Assembly: GCF_008271805.1 (NCBI RefSeq)
Contig: NZ_VSRY01000147.1
Coordinates: forward strand, 62,001-126,000
Length of the DNA: 64,000 bases
Reading direction: 5' to 3'
From: Streptomyces sp. TRM49041
Lineage (GTDB): Bacteria > Actinomycetota > Actinomycetes > Streptomycetales > Streptomycetaceae
This document shows, piece by piece, positions 10,201-17,090 of the stretch. The position numbers and the translations under genes are program-made. The notes below the pieces were generated by a model, which saw nothing but the letters and a program-made list of their open reading frames with translations, did not search any database and had not been told where the DNA came from. The first letter of the stretch is position 1. Every line of letters starts with the position of its first letter.

Positions 10201-10304
10201 CCCATCACGTCTTCCGCCGACTCGAACACAAACGGCGCTGCCTCGTCCGGTGCGGACATCGCCTTGCGGATCGCAGCACGAAACTCCGAGCGCAGCTCGC
10301 CCAT
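7233..10304 (-). CDS. CHAT domain protein with N-terminal TPR-like repeats
   Basis: A 1023-residue protein. The first ~620 residues are helical repeats of TPR type (for example ALRMRFEMEGELADLDGSI and LTARFDAYGDMAELSEAVDH), fit for protein binding. The C-terminal ~350 residues form a CHAT domain, a caspase-like peptidase fold. The catalytic pair is visible: His892 in AHFACHG and Cys933 in YLSACHSA, followed by VVGSLWTVDD, the usual CHAT signature. It heads a three-gene leftward operon with a small Cys protein and a membrane protein. CHAT proteases in bacteria are known from gasdermin-activating and CRISPR-linked defence modules and from conflict systems. A defence or signalling role here is inference. 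Confidence 0.9.
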   Translation of the reverse strand: MGELRSEFRAAIRKAMSAPDEAAPFVFESAEDVMGRGTHYNVAELLHGVREKLTPEQTGAPEAVDLDVVYLVACYHLARCRHVPEERRTWDYHAMVFLFGVVHALRPDAVPQPLRDAFVQHPPRLVPPYEIVHAVGNALFLASVPADDRAGIALATALMVWARDEAQGGESEPAITFNLGTAMAALADCDGGDDPVRTRAAALHLMRQAIAVLPAGDPARQEMMAILMRTQATAPPAPVAEGSTAAEVTHYMRDGDPNRLDTLVDRLRRAVDRAATGEPERSHRRIELGQALRMRFEMEGELADLDGSITELTDALAGPLGDEERATAHSFLGLAHLDRYASSGDLADLEAATAAVRHPYPAHLAVSVTHAQRLTNLAAVLTARFDAYGDMAELSEAVDHLQYAVAATPPAQHDRPVMLIKLALALRKRGVRTGRDAEMDAAASILRQVAGEPSDTGPNHQLARRELGHLLEMRGRGRRAVADLVEAAAQYRTTALAPTQDIRTRLHCAALWGLTCETLADLEQARAAFGVALAELLPKLTGRALGRESQETRLREFSSLANVAAAVEITAGRPRQALVRLEQGRGVLLAQALQLRSRHDDLVAASPRLAARFEQVCAELVARQRSPEQRKASAAEFDRVVREIRALRGFGHFHRPPDWARLSEAAALGPVAVINISPLRCDALLLHHRSGRAAVEVLPLPGVTAEEINHRADAFQTAVATLATPGTTGGERYVHDRELKRTLRWLGDEIVRPVLERLGLDGPVAQGAPAPRLWWCPTGVLSLLPLHAALLEGDGRPGSVYAHDRVVSSYVPTLGSLLHARDTPAPDAGRTSLVAVAVDTGHAHPRLASLDEELSATAEWTGRRTALRDAEATPEAVLAALRTHTHAHFACHGVRDPADPSHSRLLLHGGHVTLRGLAAERLRDAELAYLSACHSAAPGQELADEVISVASAFQLCGYRQVVGSLWTVDDKTGPLLAREVYRLLSAPDAHSAAHALHRAVGTLREHPRYREPLFWASVIHSGP

Positions 10305-10575
10305 CTCCGGCCCCCGGTCCCTAAGTCCGCCTCTGCGGCGACGCCTACGGTACGCAGCGGGAGGGTCGTGCAGCGGCCGAATGGCGAAGATCCTGTCCGC
10401 TGAGCTGTCGCACGCCCGGGATCTCGGGGCCCCCGGTCGCCGGTGTGTCCGACATCGGGCAACCGGTCTACCACGTCATGGAGTTGGCTGCCGGTAACCT
10501 GGGTCGCATCGTCCGTGGGGCCCAGGCAGGCCGGCCGGCGTCCTCACCGGCCCGTCCGCGCACAGCACCGCGTCC
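10305..10575. other. upstream region of the CHAT operon
   Basis: About 270 bp lie before the CHAT start and should hold its promoter. I recognise no palindrome, regulator site or gene. The right part adjoins the reverse-transcriptase remnants. Confidence 0.3.
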
Positions 10576-10865
10576 GTGAGCTCGAAGAGCGCGTCCGCCC
10601 GCTTGCCAGACGCGCCGTCTGCGCTCACCGACCGGGGGGTCCTGGCAGCGCTGAAGCTGGTGCTGGAGCCGATCCTCGAGGCCGACTTCGAGCCGGTCTC
10701 CTACGGCTTCCGGCCCCTACGGCGGGCTCACGACGCGATCGCCGAGATCCACGTGCGGCAGGTCACACAGCGCAACGCTGGTCGCGAGACGGCCGGAATC
10801 GACGTGAGGTCGCCCTGACCTCCCGCGAGCGGGGAGAACTGGCGGAGCGGATGCACCGCCACGCC
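10576..10865 (+). pseudogene. rearranged group II intron reverse transcriptase/maturase remnant
   Basis: Two maturase pieces are visible. From about 10621 the frame reads ALTDRGVLAALKLVLEPI, then EADFEPVSYGFRPLRRAHDA and IAEIH, a classic RT domain block of LtrA-type proteins. Directly after it comes RQVTQRNAGRETAGID, which belongs to the N-terminus of such proteins, and after a one-base loss near 10803 the next frame continues EVALTSRERGELAERMH, the normal follow-on. The N-terminal block therefore lies after the RT block, the reverse of the natural order. This points to two nested or recombined intron copies that have decayed. No intron RNA ends are recognised. Confidence 0.75.
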
Positions 10866-11038
10866 TCGCCTCGCCTCTCACGGTCCTGCCTGAACGAGAG
10901 TTCGTGGAGAGCCCGGTACTCGGAGACGGGTACGCCGGGTTCGGCGGGCGGCACGGAGAACGGACCGGCGGCAACCCCGGCACCGCGCTCCGTCCCGACT
11001 CGACAGGCACCCACGGCCGCGGTCGCCGTGGGACCGGT
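10866..11038. other. spacer between intron relic and MFS gene
   Basis: No gene or clear terminator is seen downstream of the leftward MFS gene. It may include more decayed mobile-element DNA. Confidence 0.3.
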
Positions 11039-12286
11039 TCAGCGTGATCCGGCGGTACAGCGGCCGAGGGCCGCGAACAGGGCCCCCGCCGCGTACACCA
11101 CCGCGACCGCCACGCACACCACGGCGAACGAACCGTTCGCAGCAACGGCCAGCCGCGGGCCCGCACTGGCGCCCAGGAACAGCACGAAGGTGTACAAGGC
11201 GACGGCCGCGCCCCGCGCGGGCCCCGCCTGGGCGCTGACCGACTCGACGAGCCCGGGCGCGGTGACCCCCACCGCGAAGACGAAGACGAACAGCAGCACG
11301 CCGAGCCCGATGACCCCGATCTCACCGTCCAGGGTGAGCAGCGCCATGACCCCGGCCATGACCCCGGCCAGCAACTGTCCGCCGATCACCCGGGCGGCGG
11401 CGGACAGCCGCACCAGCCATCGGGCGCACAGTGGCACCAGCACCATCGCGGGCAACATCGCGGCCCGCAGGGCCGACAGCGTGCCGGAGCCGGCGCCGGC
11501 CGCGGGGACGCCCACCACCTGGAGGCCCGTGAAGAGGGCCACGAATCCGCAGAGCACGCTCACCGTCGCCAGGAGGTGCAGCACCAGCGACGGTACGGTG
11601 AGCAGCCGCCCCATGGCGCGGAAGGCGTCCCCGACGGAGGTCGTGGGGCGCGCCCGGTCGCCCTCCAGGACGCCGCGCAGCAGCAGGACGGCTCCCGCCA
11701 GCGCGGCGGCGCAGCCGAGGAAGACCGGCTCCCAGCCCGCCACGTCGGCGACGAACTGGGCGTACACCTGCCCCAGGACGGAGGCGGTGAAGAAGGAGCT
11801 GGTAAGCCAGGTCATCGCGGCGAGCCGACGGGTCGGCTCGATCCGCTCCGCGATGTACGCGAAGGCGGACGGCGCGAACGCCGCGGCGCAGAGTCCCTGG
11901 ACGGCGCGGATCGCGCACCCGGCGAGGAGGCTGGGCGCGGCGGCGACCGCCGCGGTGGCGGCCGCGGTGAGCGCCAGACCGACGGTCATGACGAGACGGC
12001 GGCCGAACCGGTCGGACAGCGGCCCGGAGAAAAGGAACCCCGAGGCGTATCCGCAGCCGAAGGCGGTGGCGGTCCAGCCCGCCGCCGACGGGGTCGTGCC
12101 CCAGGACTCCGCGAGCGGCAGCAGCACAGGCAACACGGTGAAGAGCTGGCTCACCACCAGCAGACCGACCGCGCACAGGGTGAGCACGGTCCGGAAGAAC
12201 GGCACGTGGGCGGCCGCCGACTCCGGCGAGGCGGGGGCGGGGGTGGGAGCCGGGGCGGAGGAAGAGGGGGAAGCGGCGGTAGTCAT
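11039..12286 (-). CDS. MFS transporter, putative product exporter of the AvrD island
   Basis: A 415-residue protein with about 12 transmembrane segments. The conserved loop between helices 2 and 3 reads GPLSDRFGRRLV, typical of the drug:H+ antiporter and arabinose-efflux type of MFS. A Pro/Ala/Ser-rich cytoplasmic tail precedes helix 1. The ATG at 12286 is chosen because the membrane domain begins soon after; the frame is open further upstream through the HAD gene. It starts 22 bp after the HAD stop, so it is in the same operon. By context it probably exports the small molecule made by the island; this is inference. Confidence 0.85.
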   Translation of the reverse strand: MTTAASPSSSAPAPTPAPASPESAAAHVPFFRTVLTLCAVGLLVVSQLFTVLPVLLPLAESWGTTPSAAGWTATAFGCGYASGFLFSGPLSDRFGRRLVMTVGLALTAAATAAVAAAPSLLAGCAIRAVQGLCAAAFAPSAFAYIAERIEPTRRLAAMTWLTSSFFTASVLGQVYAQFVADVAGWEPVFLGCAAALAGAVLLLRGVLEGDRARPTTSVGDAFRAMGRLLTVPSLVLHLLATVSVLCGFVALFTGLQVVGVPAAGAGSGTLSALRAAMLPAMVLVPLCARWLVRLSAAARVIGGQLLAGVMAGVMALLTLDGEIGVIGLGVLLFVFVFAVGVTAPGLVESVSAQAGPARGAAVALYTFVLFLGASAGPRLAVAANGSFAVVCVAVAVVYAAGALFAALGRCTAGSR

Positions 12287-12308
12287 GTGTCCGAGTGGTT
12301 TCAGCCGA

Positions 12309-13055
12309 CTAGAGAGACGGGGAGGGCGTCGACGGTGTGGAGGACGACGGCGAAGCGGAGGACGACGGTAGTGGGAGCTGCCGGGCCGACGGGGCACCGG
12401 GCAGCAGCCGCCAGGAGCGCAGCCGGGCCACCGCCCGCAGATGGTCGTCGCCGCCCACGACCACGGCTGTTCCGGCGGCCTGGAGCATCGGCAGGTCGGA
12501 GACGTGGTCGCCGTACGCGACACAGTGCTCGGGCGGGACGCGGTGCGCCGACGCGGCCGCGAGCAGGGCGTCGGCCTTGGCCTTGCCGATCATCGGCGTG
12601 CGGGTGAGCCCGCCCGTGTACACGCCGTCGACGATCTCGGGCAGCGTGCACCAGGTCTCGTCGGCGCCGCAGTGGGCCGCGACGGGCGCCAGGCACGCCG
12701 GGAAGGAGCCGGATACCAGCATGACGAGGTCACCGTCGGCGCGGTGTTCGCGCAGGGCGGCGAGTGCGTACGGGTGGAACAGCCCCCCGGCGCGCAGCTC
12801 CGCGTCGAACCACTCGCGGGCCAGCCGCTCGACCTCGGCGACATCGGCACCCCGGTAGCTGTCGAAGTAGGCGCGGTTGGTCTCCTCGCGTGGCAGGCCC
12901 ATGTCTGTCATGGCCTTGAGCCGCTGCCGCCGCTGCTCGTACACGTGCGGCGGGTGGCCCGTGGCGGAGAGGAAGTGCCGCAGGAAGCGGAAGATGGTCG
13001 TGGCGGTGGTGAGGGTGCCGTCGACGTCGAAGAACGCGATCCGGGTACGGCTCAT
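12309..13055 (-). CDS. HAD-IB family phosphatase (SerB-like)
   Basis: A 248-residue HAD hydrolase. Motif I is DVDGT (residues 10-14, Asp10 nucleophile and Asp12 acid/base), motif II SGSF, motif III the lysine in GKAKAD, motif IV GDHVSDLPML. The arrangement fits subfamily IB, which contains phosphoserine phosphatases and HAD hydrolases of lipid and natural-product pathways. The C-terminal ~25 residues are a Ser/Pro low-complexity tail. It lies between the acyl carrier protein gene, separated by a strong palindrome, and the exporter. In an AvrD-type pathway it could remove a sugar phosphate from the condensation product; this is inference. Confidence 0.88.
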   Translation of the reverse strand: MSRTRIAFFDVDGTLTTATTIFRFLRHFLSATGHPPHVYEQRRQRLKAMTDMGLPREETNRAYFDSYRGADVAEVERLAREWFDAELRAGGLFHPYALAALREHRADGDLVMLVSGSFPACLAPVAAHCGADETWCTLPEIVDGVYTGGLTRTPMIGKAKADALLAAASAHRVPPEHCVAYGDHVSDLPMLQAAGTAVVVGGDDHLRAVARLRSWRLLPGAPSARQLPLPSSSASPSSSTPSTPSPSL

Positions 13056-13095
13056 CAGGTCCTCGATAACTGGCGGGCGGGGCAGGGGCGCGGGG

Positions 13096-13135
13096 AGGGG
13101 GCCGGGTACCGGACCGGTCCGGTACCCGGCCCCCT
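13096..13135 (-). terminator. perfect 40-nt palindrome between ACP and HAD genes
   Basis: Positions 13096-13115 and 13116-13135 are exact reverse complements, so RNA from either strand can fold into a very stable hairpin. It lies 14 nt past the ACP stop codon and about 40 nt before the HAD start. It may end or attenuate transcription from the AvrD-KAS-ACP group. Confidence 0.7.
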
Positions 13136-13148
13136 CGCTGTCGTCGTG

Positions 13149-13397
13149 TCAGGCGTGGAGACCCTTGGACTCGAGCAGGGCGACGGTCCCTGCGACATTG
13201 CCGGCTTCGTGCAGTTCCTCGTCGGTGACGGTGATGCCGTAGCGCTGGCCGATGGCGACGGCCACCTCGACGAGAACGAGCGAGTCGAAGCCGAGCATGT
13301 CGAACCGCGTCTCGGGCGTGGTGTCCTCCGGGGCCTCGTATTCGGCGGTGAGGAGTGCGAGGAGCTGGTCGGCGAGCGGCTGTGTCCGTGTGGTCAT
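13149..13397 (-). CDS. acyl carrier protein
   Basis: An 82-residue acidic protein with the phosphopantetheine site GFDSLVLVEV; the serine of DSL (about residue 39) carries the prosthetic group. Helix II continues VAVAIGQRYGITVTDEEL, as in discrete type II ACPs. Length and sequence are normal. It lies downstream of the ketoacyl synthase gene in the same direction, so the pair can build or hold a beta-ketoacyl chain. It is unlikely to be the primary fatty acid ACP given the surrounding special-metabolism genes. Confidence 0.92.
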   Translation of the reverse strand: MTTRTQPLADQLLALLTAEYEAPEDTTPETRFDMLGFDSLVLVEVAVAIGQRYGITVTDEELHEAGNVAGTVALLESKGLHA

Positions 13398-13445
13398 GGG
13401 GAAGTTCCCTTCGCGTTCCGTGCGTGCTGACGCACGCGTGAGGGC

Positions 13446-13518
13446 GGCGCCGAAGATGAGGCGCCGAAAGGTGAGGCGCCGAAAGGTGAGGTGGTGAAGG
13501 TGAGCCGCTGAAAGATCA
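13446..13518. repeat. five degenerate 14-15 nt tandem repeats between KAS III and ACP
   Basis: Units begin at 13446, 13460, 13475, 13490 and 13504. The second and third are identical (GGCGCCGAAAGGTGA); the others drift. The repeat lies in the 222-bp leader of the ACP gene. It may be spacer sequence or a site for a regulator. Confidence 0.6.
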
Positions 13519-13619
13519 GCTGCTGCACGATCGCCGCTTGGAGGTGAGCCGTGACGGGATGCGGGGCTGTCCCTTCGACCGGTTCGGGGCCTGCTCGGGC
13601 CCGGAACCGTGCGGCGGTC

Positions 13620-14636
13620 TCAGGCTGCGGTGAGGCCGGGCCAGGTCAGCGCGGCCGACCCCCAGGTGAGCCCGCCGCCGAACGCGGTGAGCAGCAGCCT
13701 GGACCCGGTGGCCAGCGTCCCCGCGGTCGCGGCGTCGGCGAGCGCGACCGGGATGGAGGCGGCCGAGGTGTTCCCGACGCGGTCGATGTTGACGACGGCC
13801 CGTTCCTGCGGCAGGCCGAGCCGCTGGGCGAGCGCCTTGAGGATGCGTACGTTGGCCTGGTGGCCCACCAGGTGGTCCACCGACTCGACGGGCCAGCCGA
13901 TCCGGTCCAGCAGGGCTGCCGCGGAGTCCCCCATACGGGTGACCGCCTCGGCGAACACCTTCTTGCCCTGCATGGTGAAGTAGCGGCCGTTCGGGTCGTG
14001 TTCCGCCGTGGAGGCCCGCTCCCGGGAACCGCCGCCCGGGATGGTGATGAGGTCCTGCCGCGAGCCGTCGGAACCGAGGTCGACGCCGAGGACGACGCCG
14101 GGTGCGTCGGCGTCCGGCACCGCGGAGAGGACTACGGCTCCGGCGCCGTCACCGAAGATGACGGACGTCGTGCGGTCGGCCGGGTTGAGGATGGTCGAGT
14201 AGGTCTCGGCTCCGATGACGAGGACCCGTCGGGCCTGGCCCGCGGTGATCTGGGCGGAGGCGGTGGCCAGGGCGTAGACGAACCCGGAGCACACCGCGGC
14301 GATGTCGTACGCGGCGGTGGCACCGAGGCCCAGGCGGGACGCGACCTGCGGGGCGGTGGCCGGGCAGGGGTGGTCGGGGGTGGTGGTGGCAAGGACCACG
14401 GCGTCCACGGCACCCGGCCCCGGTGGCAGGTTCGCGGACTTGAGGGCGCGGTGGCCGGCCTCGATCGCGAGGTCGCTGGTGGCCATGCCGGGCGAGGCCC
14501 AGTGGCGGGAGCGGATACCGGTCCTGGTGGTGATCCACTCGTCGGAGGTGTCGAACGCGGTGGCGAGTTCTTCGTTGGTGACGCGGCGGGGCGGCAGATA
14601 GCTGCCCAGGCCGACGAGCGCGGGGAAGTGCGCCAT
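13620..14636 (-). CDS. beta-ketoacyl-ACP synthase III (FabH-like)
   Basis: A 338-residue condensing enzyme. The catalytic triad is visible: Cys in AAVCSGFVYA, His in VDHLVGHQAN and Asn in VGNTSAAS. It joins an acyl-CoA starter to malonyl-ACP to give a beta-ketoacyl-ACP. The start at 14636 lies 42 bp after the AvrD-like gene. KAS III enzymes in special-metabolite clusters either initiate chains or perform acyl transfers; an intact Cys-His-Asn triad argues for true condensation. With the nearby ACP it would provide the ketoacyl substrate of the AvrD-like enzyme. Confidence 0.93.
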   Translation of the reverse strand: MAHFPALVGLGSYLPPRRVTNEELATAFDTSDEWITTRTGIRSRHWASPGMATSDLAIEAGHRALKSANLPPGPGAVDAVVLATTTPDHPCPATAPQVASRLGLGATAAYDIAAVCSGFVYALATASAQITAGQARRVLVIGAETYSTILNPADRTTSVIFGDGAGAVVLSAVPDADAPGVVLGVDLGSDGSRQDLITIPGGGSRERASTAEHDPNGRYFTMQGKKVFAEAVTRMGDSAAALLDRIGWPVESVDHLVGHQANVRILKALAQRLGLPQERAVVNIDRVGNTSAASIPVALADAATAGTLATGSRLLLTAFGGGLTWGSAALTWPGLTAA

Positions 14637-14678
14637 GCGGAGTCTTCCTGTGGGATGCGGCTTCCGGTCGGGGCGGGG

Positions 14679-15686
14679 TCAGGGCAGAAGGTGAGCGACG
14701 TTGCAGGCCAGGCGCAGCCCCGCGTGCGTGGCCGTGATGCGCGCGGCGCGCCAGGTGCCCTGCTTGGCGGGCAGCTTGGCGGGGCGCGCGAGCGTGACGC
14801 GGAAGCGCCCGTCGCCTTCGTCCGCCGCCGCGGCCGCGGTATAGGCGGCACCAGCGGCCACGGTCGGCACCGGCGTGATGGTGGTGCTGCGCATCCACAG
14901 GGTGTGGGAGCTCGCGCGGTCGACACCATCGAGGCGGTAGAGGAGGATCTGGCCGAGCTGGAGAGCCGACACGAACAGGTCGACCATGGTGGCCGGAAGC
15001 CGGGGGCCGTCGGGTCCGGTTTCGTTGGTGATGGTCAGGTCGGCGTCGGCGGTGTGGTCCTCGGCCTGCACGTCGGCGAGGAACTGGTGCCGCCCGTGGT
15101 GCGAGGCGCCGAACGGGGCGTCGTTCCACGGTCCGTCCAGCGACTGGGCCACCGAGTACGAGCCTTCGGCGCTGCCGGGTGCCGCGCCGCGGGTTCCGGG
15201 GTGGTCGGCCTCCACACGTACGGTCATGGAGCCGACGGCGCAGTCCATGGTCGTCCGGAGACGTCCGGGTACGGAGCCTTCGGATGTGGCGGCGACGGTG
15301 CCCGAGACCCCGAAGTGGTCGAGGTTCTCCTCGTCCGGGGAGGTGCCGGCCTTGATGCTGACGGAACGGACGAGGAACGGGTCGTCGGCGGACAGGCCGT
15401 GGGTGTGGGCCGCGTAGAGCCCGGTGAGGCGGGCGCCGAAGACCATGGCGTCGATCGTGGACAGGTGCGGACGCTGGTGTGCCTGCCCCTTGCGGGACCA
15501 GGTGCCGGGGATGCGTATCCCCGCGGTCGCGTCGATACGGGCCGCGCCGGGCCGGACCGTGATCTCGGTCAGGTCCTGCGTGACGCGTTTGAAGCCTTCG
15601 CCGAAGAAGCGGTTCTGCCGGTCTCCGAGGAAGTCGTCCACGGAGGCGAGACGGAGTGCCGTCTCGGACGAGAGCATAGCGTGCAT
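14679..15686 (-). CDS. AvrD family protein
   Basis: A 335-residue protein recognised as AvrD-like by VDDFLGDRQNRFFGEGFKRV (about 16-35), RPHLSTIDAMVFG (about 72-84) and the C-terminal QLGQILLYRLDGVDR followed by TLWMR. AvrD of Pseudomonas syringae directs synthesis of syringolides, acylated xylulose-derived gamma-lactones, by joining a beta-ketoacyl chain to a five-carbon sugar. Streptomycetes are known producers of related furanone/spiro compounds such as sphydrofuran. The start has GGGGGA upstream; a second ATG three codons later is possible. It is the first gene of the group with KAS III and ACP. I am fairly sure of the family; the product is inference. Confidence 0.8.
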   Translation of the reverse strand: MHAMLSSETALRLASVDDFLGDRQNRFFGEGFKRVTQDLTEITVRPGAARIDATAGIRIPGTWSRKGQAHQRPHLSTIDAMVFGARLTGLYAAHTHGLSADDPFLVRSVSIKAGTSPDEENLDHFGVSGTVAATSEGSVPGRLRTTMDCAVGSMTVRVEADHPGTRGAAPGSAEGSYSVAQSLDGPWNDAPFGASHHGRHQFLADVQAEDHTADADLTITNETGPDGPRLPATMVDLFVSALQLGQILLYRLDGVDRASSHTLWMRSTTITPVPTVAAGAAYTAAAAADEGDGRFRVTLARPAKLPAKQGTWRAARITATHAGLRLACNVAHLLP

Positions 15687-15718
15687 GAGTGTGTGTCCCC
15701 CGATGGCTCATGTAGCGC

Positions 15719-15736
15719 AGGGCTGCTGACAGCCCT
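15719..15736. promoter_or_regulatory. inverted repeat upstream of the AvrD-like gene
   Basis: AGGGCTG-CTGA-CAGCCCT, a perfect 7-bp inverted repeat, lies 33 nt upstream of the AvrD start, where an operator or the core promoter would be. Its regulator is unknown. Confidence 0.45.
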
Positions 15737-15777
15737 CATGACTGATGCAGCTGGTGTTGTGGTGAGGTAACCGGTGA

Positions 15778-15814
15778 GGGGCCCCTCCCCCGCCCGTCTC
15801 CGGGAAGGGGCCCC
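15778..15814 (-). terminator. hairpin after the SnoaL-like gene
   Basis: GGGGCCCCT (15778-15786) pairs with AGGGGCCCC (15806-15814), extended inward by three more pairs after one mismatch. It lies 60 nt beyond the SnoaL-like stop and before the AvrD promoter, so it probably ends the upstream operon. Confidence 0.65.
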
Positions 15815-15874
15815 GCGCTTCGCGCAGTTGCGCTGTCGCGTTTCCGCGCCTTCGCGTTTCGGTGTTCCGGTTGT

Positions 15875-16282
15875 TCAGGCGGTGAACGCCTCGTGGATCG
15901 CGTAGCTGTCCTCGTACATGTGGTAGCGGACGATCTTGCCGTCCGTCACCGTGAAGTGCAGCGCGTAGTGGTTGTGGAACTTCTTGCTGGTGGCCTCCAC
16001 CCCGAAGACGCAGTTGGCGATCACGACAGCGTCCTCGCCCTGCACGATCTTGTGGGAGAGCTCGAAGTGCTCGGGGCCGGTCAGGACACCGAAGGAGGCG
16101 AAGAACTGGCTGATCTCCTCCTTGGAGGAGCGGGCACCGGTCCAGGGCACGAGCGGGGAGCCGGTGACGCGGAAGTCGACCTTGTCGGCGAACAGGTCCA
16201 GCACGCCGGGGATGTTGCCTTCGCCGAAGTTGCCGAAGAAGGCGTCGACGGTCTCGCTCGTGGACGTCTGGGTGACGGTCAT
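15875..16282 (-). CDS. SnoaL-like / NTF2-fold protein
   Basis: A 135-residue protein of the nuclear transport factor 2-like fold, with the typical start VDAFFGNFGEGNIPGVLDLFADKV (first half) and ending HFTVTDGKIVRYHMYEDSYA. This fold is used for ketosteroid-isomerase-like and cyclase (SnoaL) reactions and for small-ligand binding. Length is normal. It follows the flavodoxin-type gene by about 105 bp, separated by a hairpin. In the AvrD island it could catalyse a dehydration, isomerisation or ring closure. Family assignment is confident, reaction is inference. Confidence 0.85.
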   Translation of the reverse strand: MTVTQTSTSETVDAFFGNFGEGNIPGVLDLFADKVDFRVTGSPLVPWTGARSSKEEISQFFASFGVLTGPEHFELSHKIVQGEDAVVIANCVFGVEATSKKFHNHYALHFTVTDGKIVRYHMYEDSYAIHEAFTA

Positions 16283-16333
16283 GTCGGTGTCTCTCTTTTC
16301 TTCTCGTGCGGTGCGTACGGTGCTGGTGCTGTG

Positions 16334-16359
16334 TCAGCAGCCGCGGTGACGGCTGCTGA
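16334..16359 (-). terminator. perfect 10-bp hairpin between reductase and SnoaL-like genes
   Basis: TCAGCAGCCG (16334-16343) and CGGCTGCTGA (16350-16359) enclose a 6-nt loop, 28 nt past the reductase stop codon. It could attenuate read-through into the next gene or protect the upstream message. Confidence 0.55.
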
Positions 16360-16387
16360 GGGCGCCGGGTATCAGAGGCCCGGGGGC

Positions 16388-16981
16388 TCAGAGGCCCAGG
16401 GCCTCGCGGCCGGCGAGGACGATCGCCGTGTGCTGGGTGACGCGGGCGCCGAGGTGCTCCGCGGTGGCGATGTCGGCCTTGTGCACATCCTCCGGCGGCA
16501 GGTCCGCGGGGGTGGTGGCGGCGGATCCGTTGAAGTAGCCGAGGCGGTTGAGGTCGTTCTCGCTCTCGGTGGTGGTGTGCCAGCCCGGGTGGAGTCCGAG
16601 GTTGATCCAGTTCATCTGGTGCTGGGCGCCCAGCGTCGCGAAGTAAGCCAGCGTCGAGTGCTTGTCACCGGCCTTGCAGGCGGCGTTGGTGAAGCCGGCG
16701 CCCAGCTTGTCCTTCCAGGCCATGGCGAGCCAGCGCTTGCTCGTGGACTCGGCGAAGACATGGAACTGGCCGGCCGCGGAGCCCATGTAGGTCGGCGAGC
16801 CGAAGATGATGGCGTCGGCCTCGTCGAGGGCCTTCCAGCCCGCGTCGTCGATGGTGTCGACACGGACCGCCGTGACCTCGGCGCCCGCCTCGGTGGCACC
16901 GGCCTCGACGGCCTTGGCCAGCACCTCTGTGTGGCCGAAACCGGAGTAGTAGGCGATGGCGACCTTCGGGGTCTTGGGCAT
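16388..16981 (-). CDS. flavodoxin-fold NAD(P)H:quinone reductase (WrbA-like)
   Basis: A 197-residue protein with the FMN-binding opening VAIAYYSGFGHTEVLAKAV and the second flavin loop GSPTYMGSAAGQFHVF. These are WrbA/NQO-type landmarks. It reduces quinones or other carbonyl/ene substrates with NAD(P)H through FMN. The ATG at 16981 has GGGAGG about 6 nt upstream; a longer frame upstream is Arg/Pro-rich and rejected. It lies between the P-loop gene and the SnoaL-like gene, all leftward. In context it may reduce an intermediate of the island's product. Confidence 0.88.
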   Translation of the reverse strand: MPKTPKVAIAYYSGFGHTEVLAKAVEAGATEAGAEVTAVRVDTIDDAGWKALDEADAIIFGSPTYMGSAAGQFHVFAESTSKRWLAMAWKDKLGAGFTNAACKAGDKHSTLAYFATLGAQHQMNWINLGLHPGWHTTTESENDLNRLGYFNGSAATTPADLPPEDVHKADIATAEHLGARVTQHTAIVLAGREALGL

Positions 16982-17090
16982 GGCAAACCTCCCTTTGGTA
17001 CAAGGAACGGAAAGAGTGTGATGACGCAGAAGAAGAGGAAGCAGGGGAGCGGAACAGCAGGAGAGCGGAAGCGGAGGGCGAGCCGCGGCT

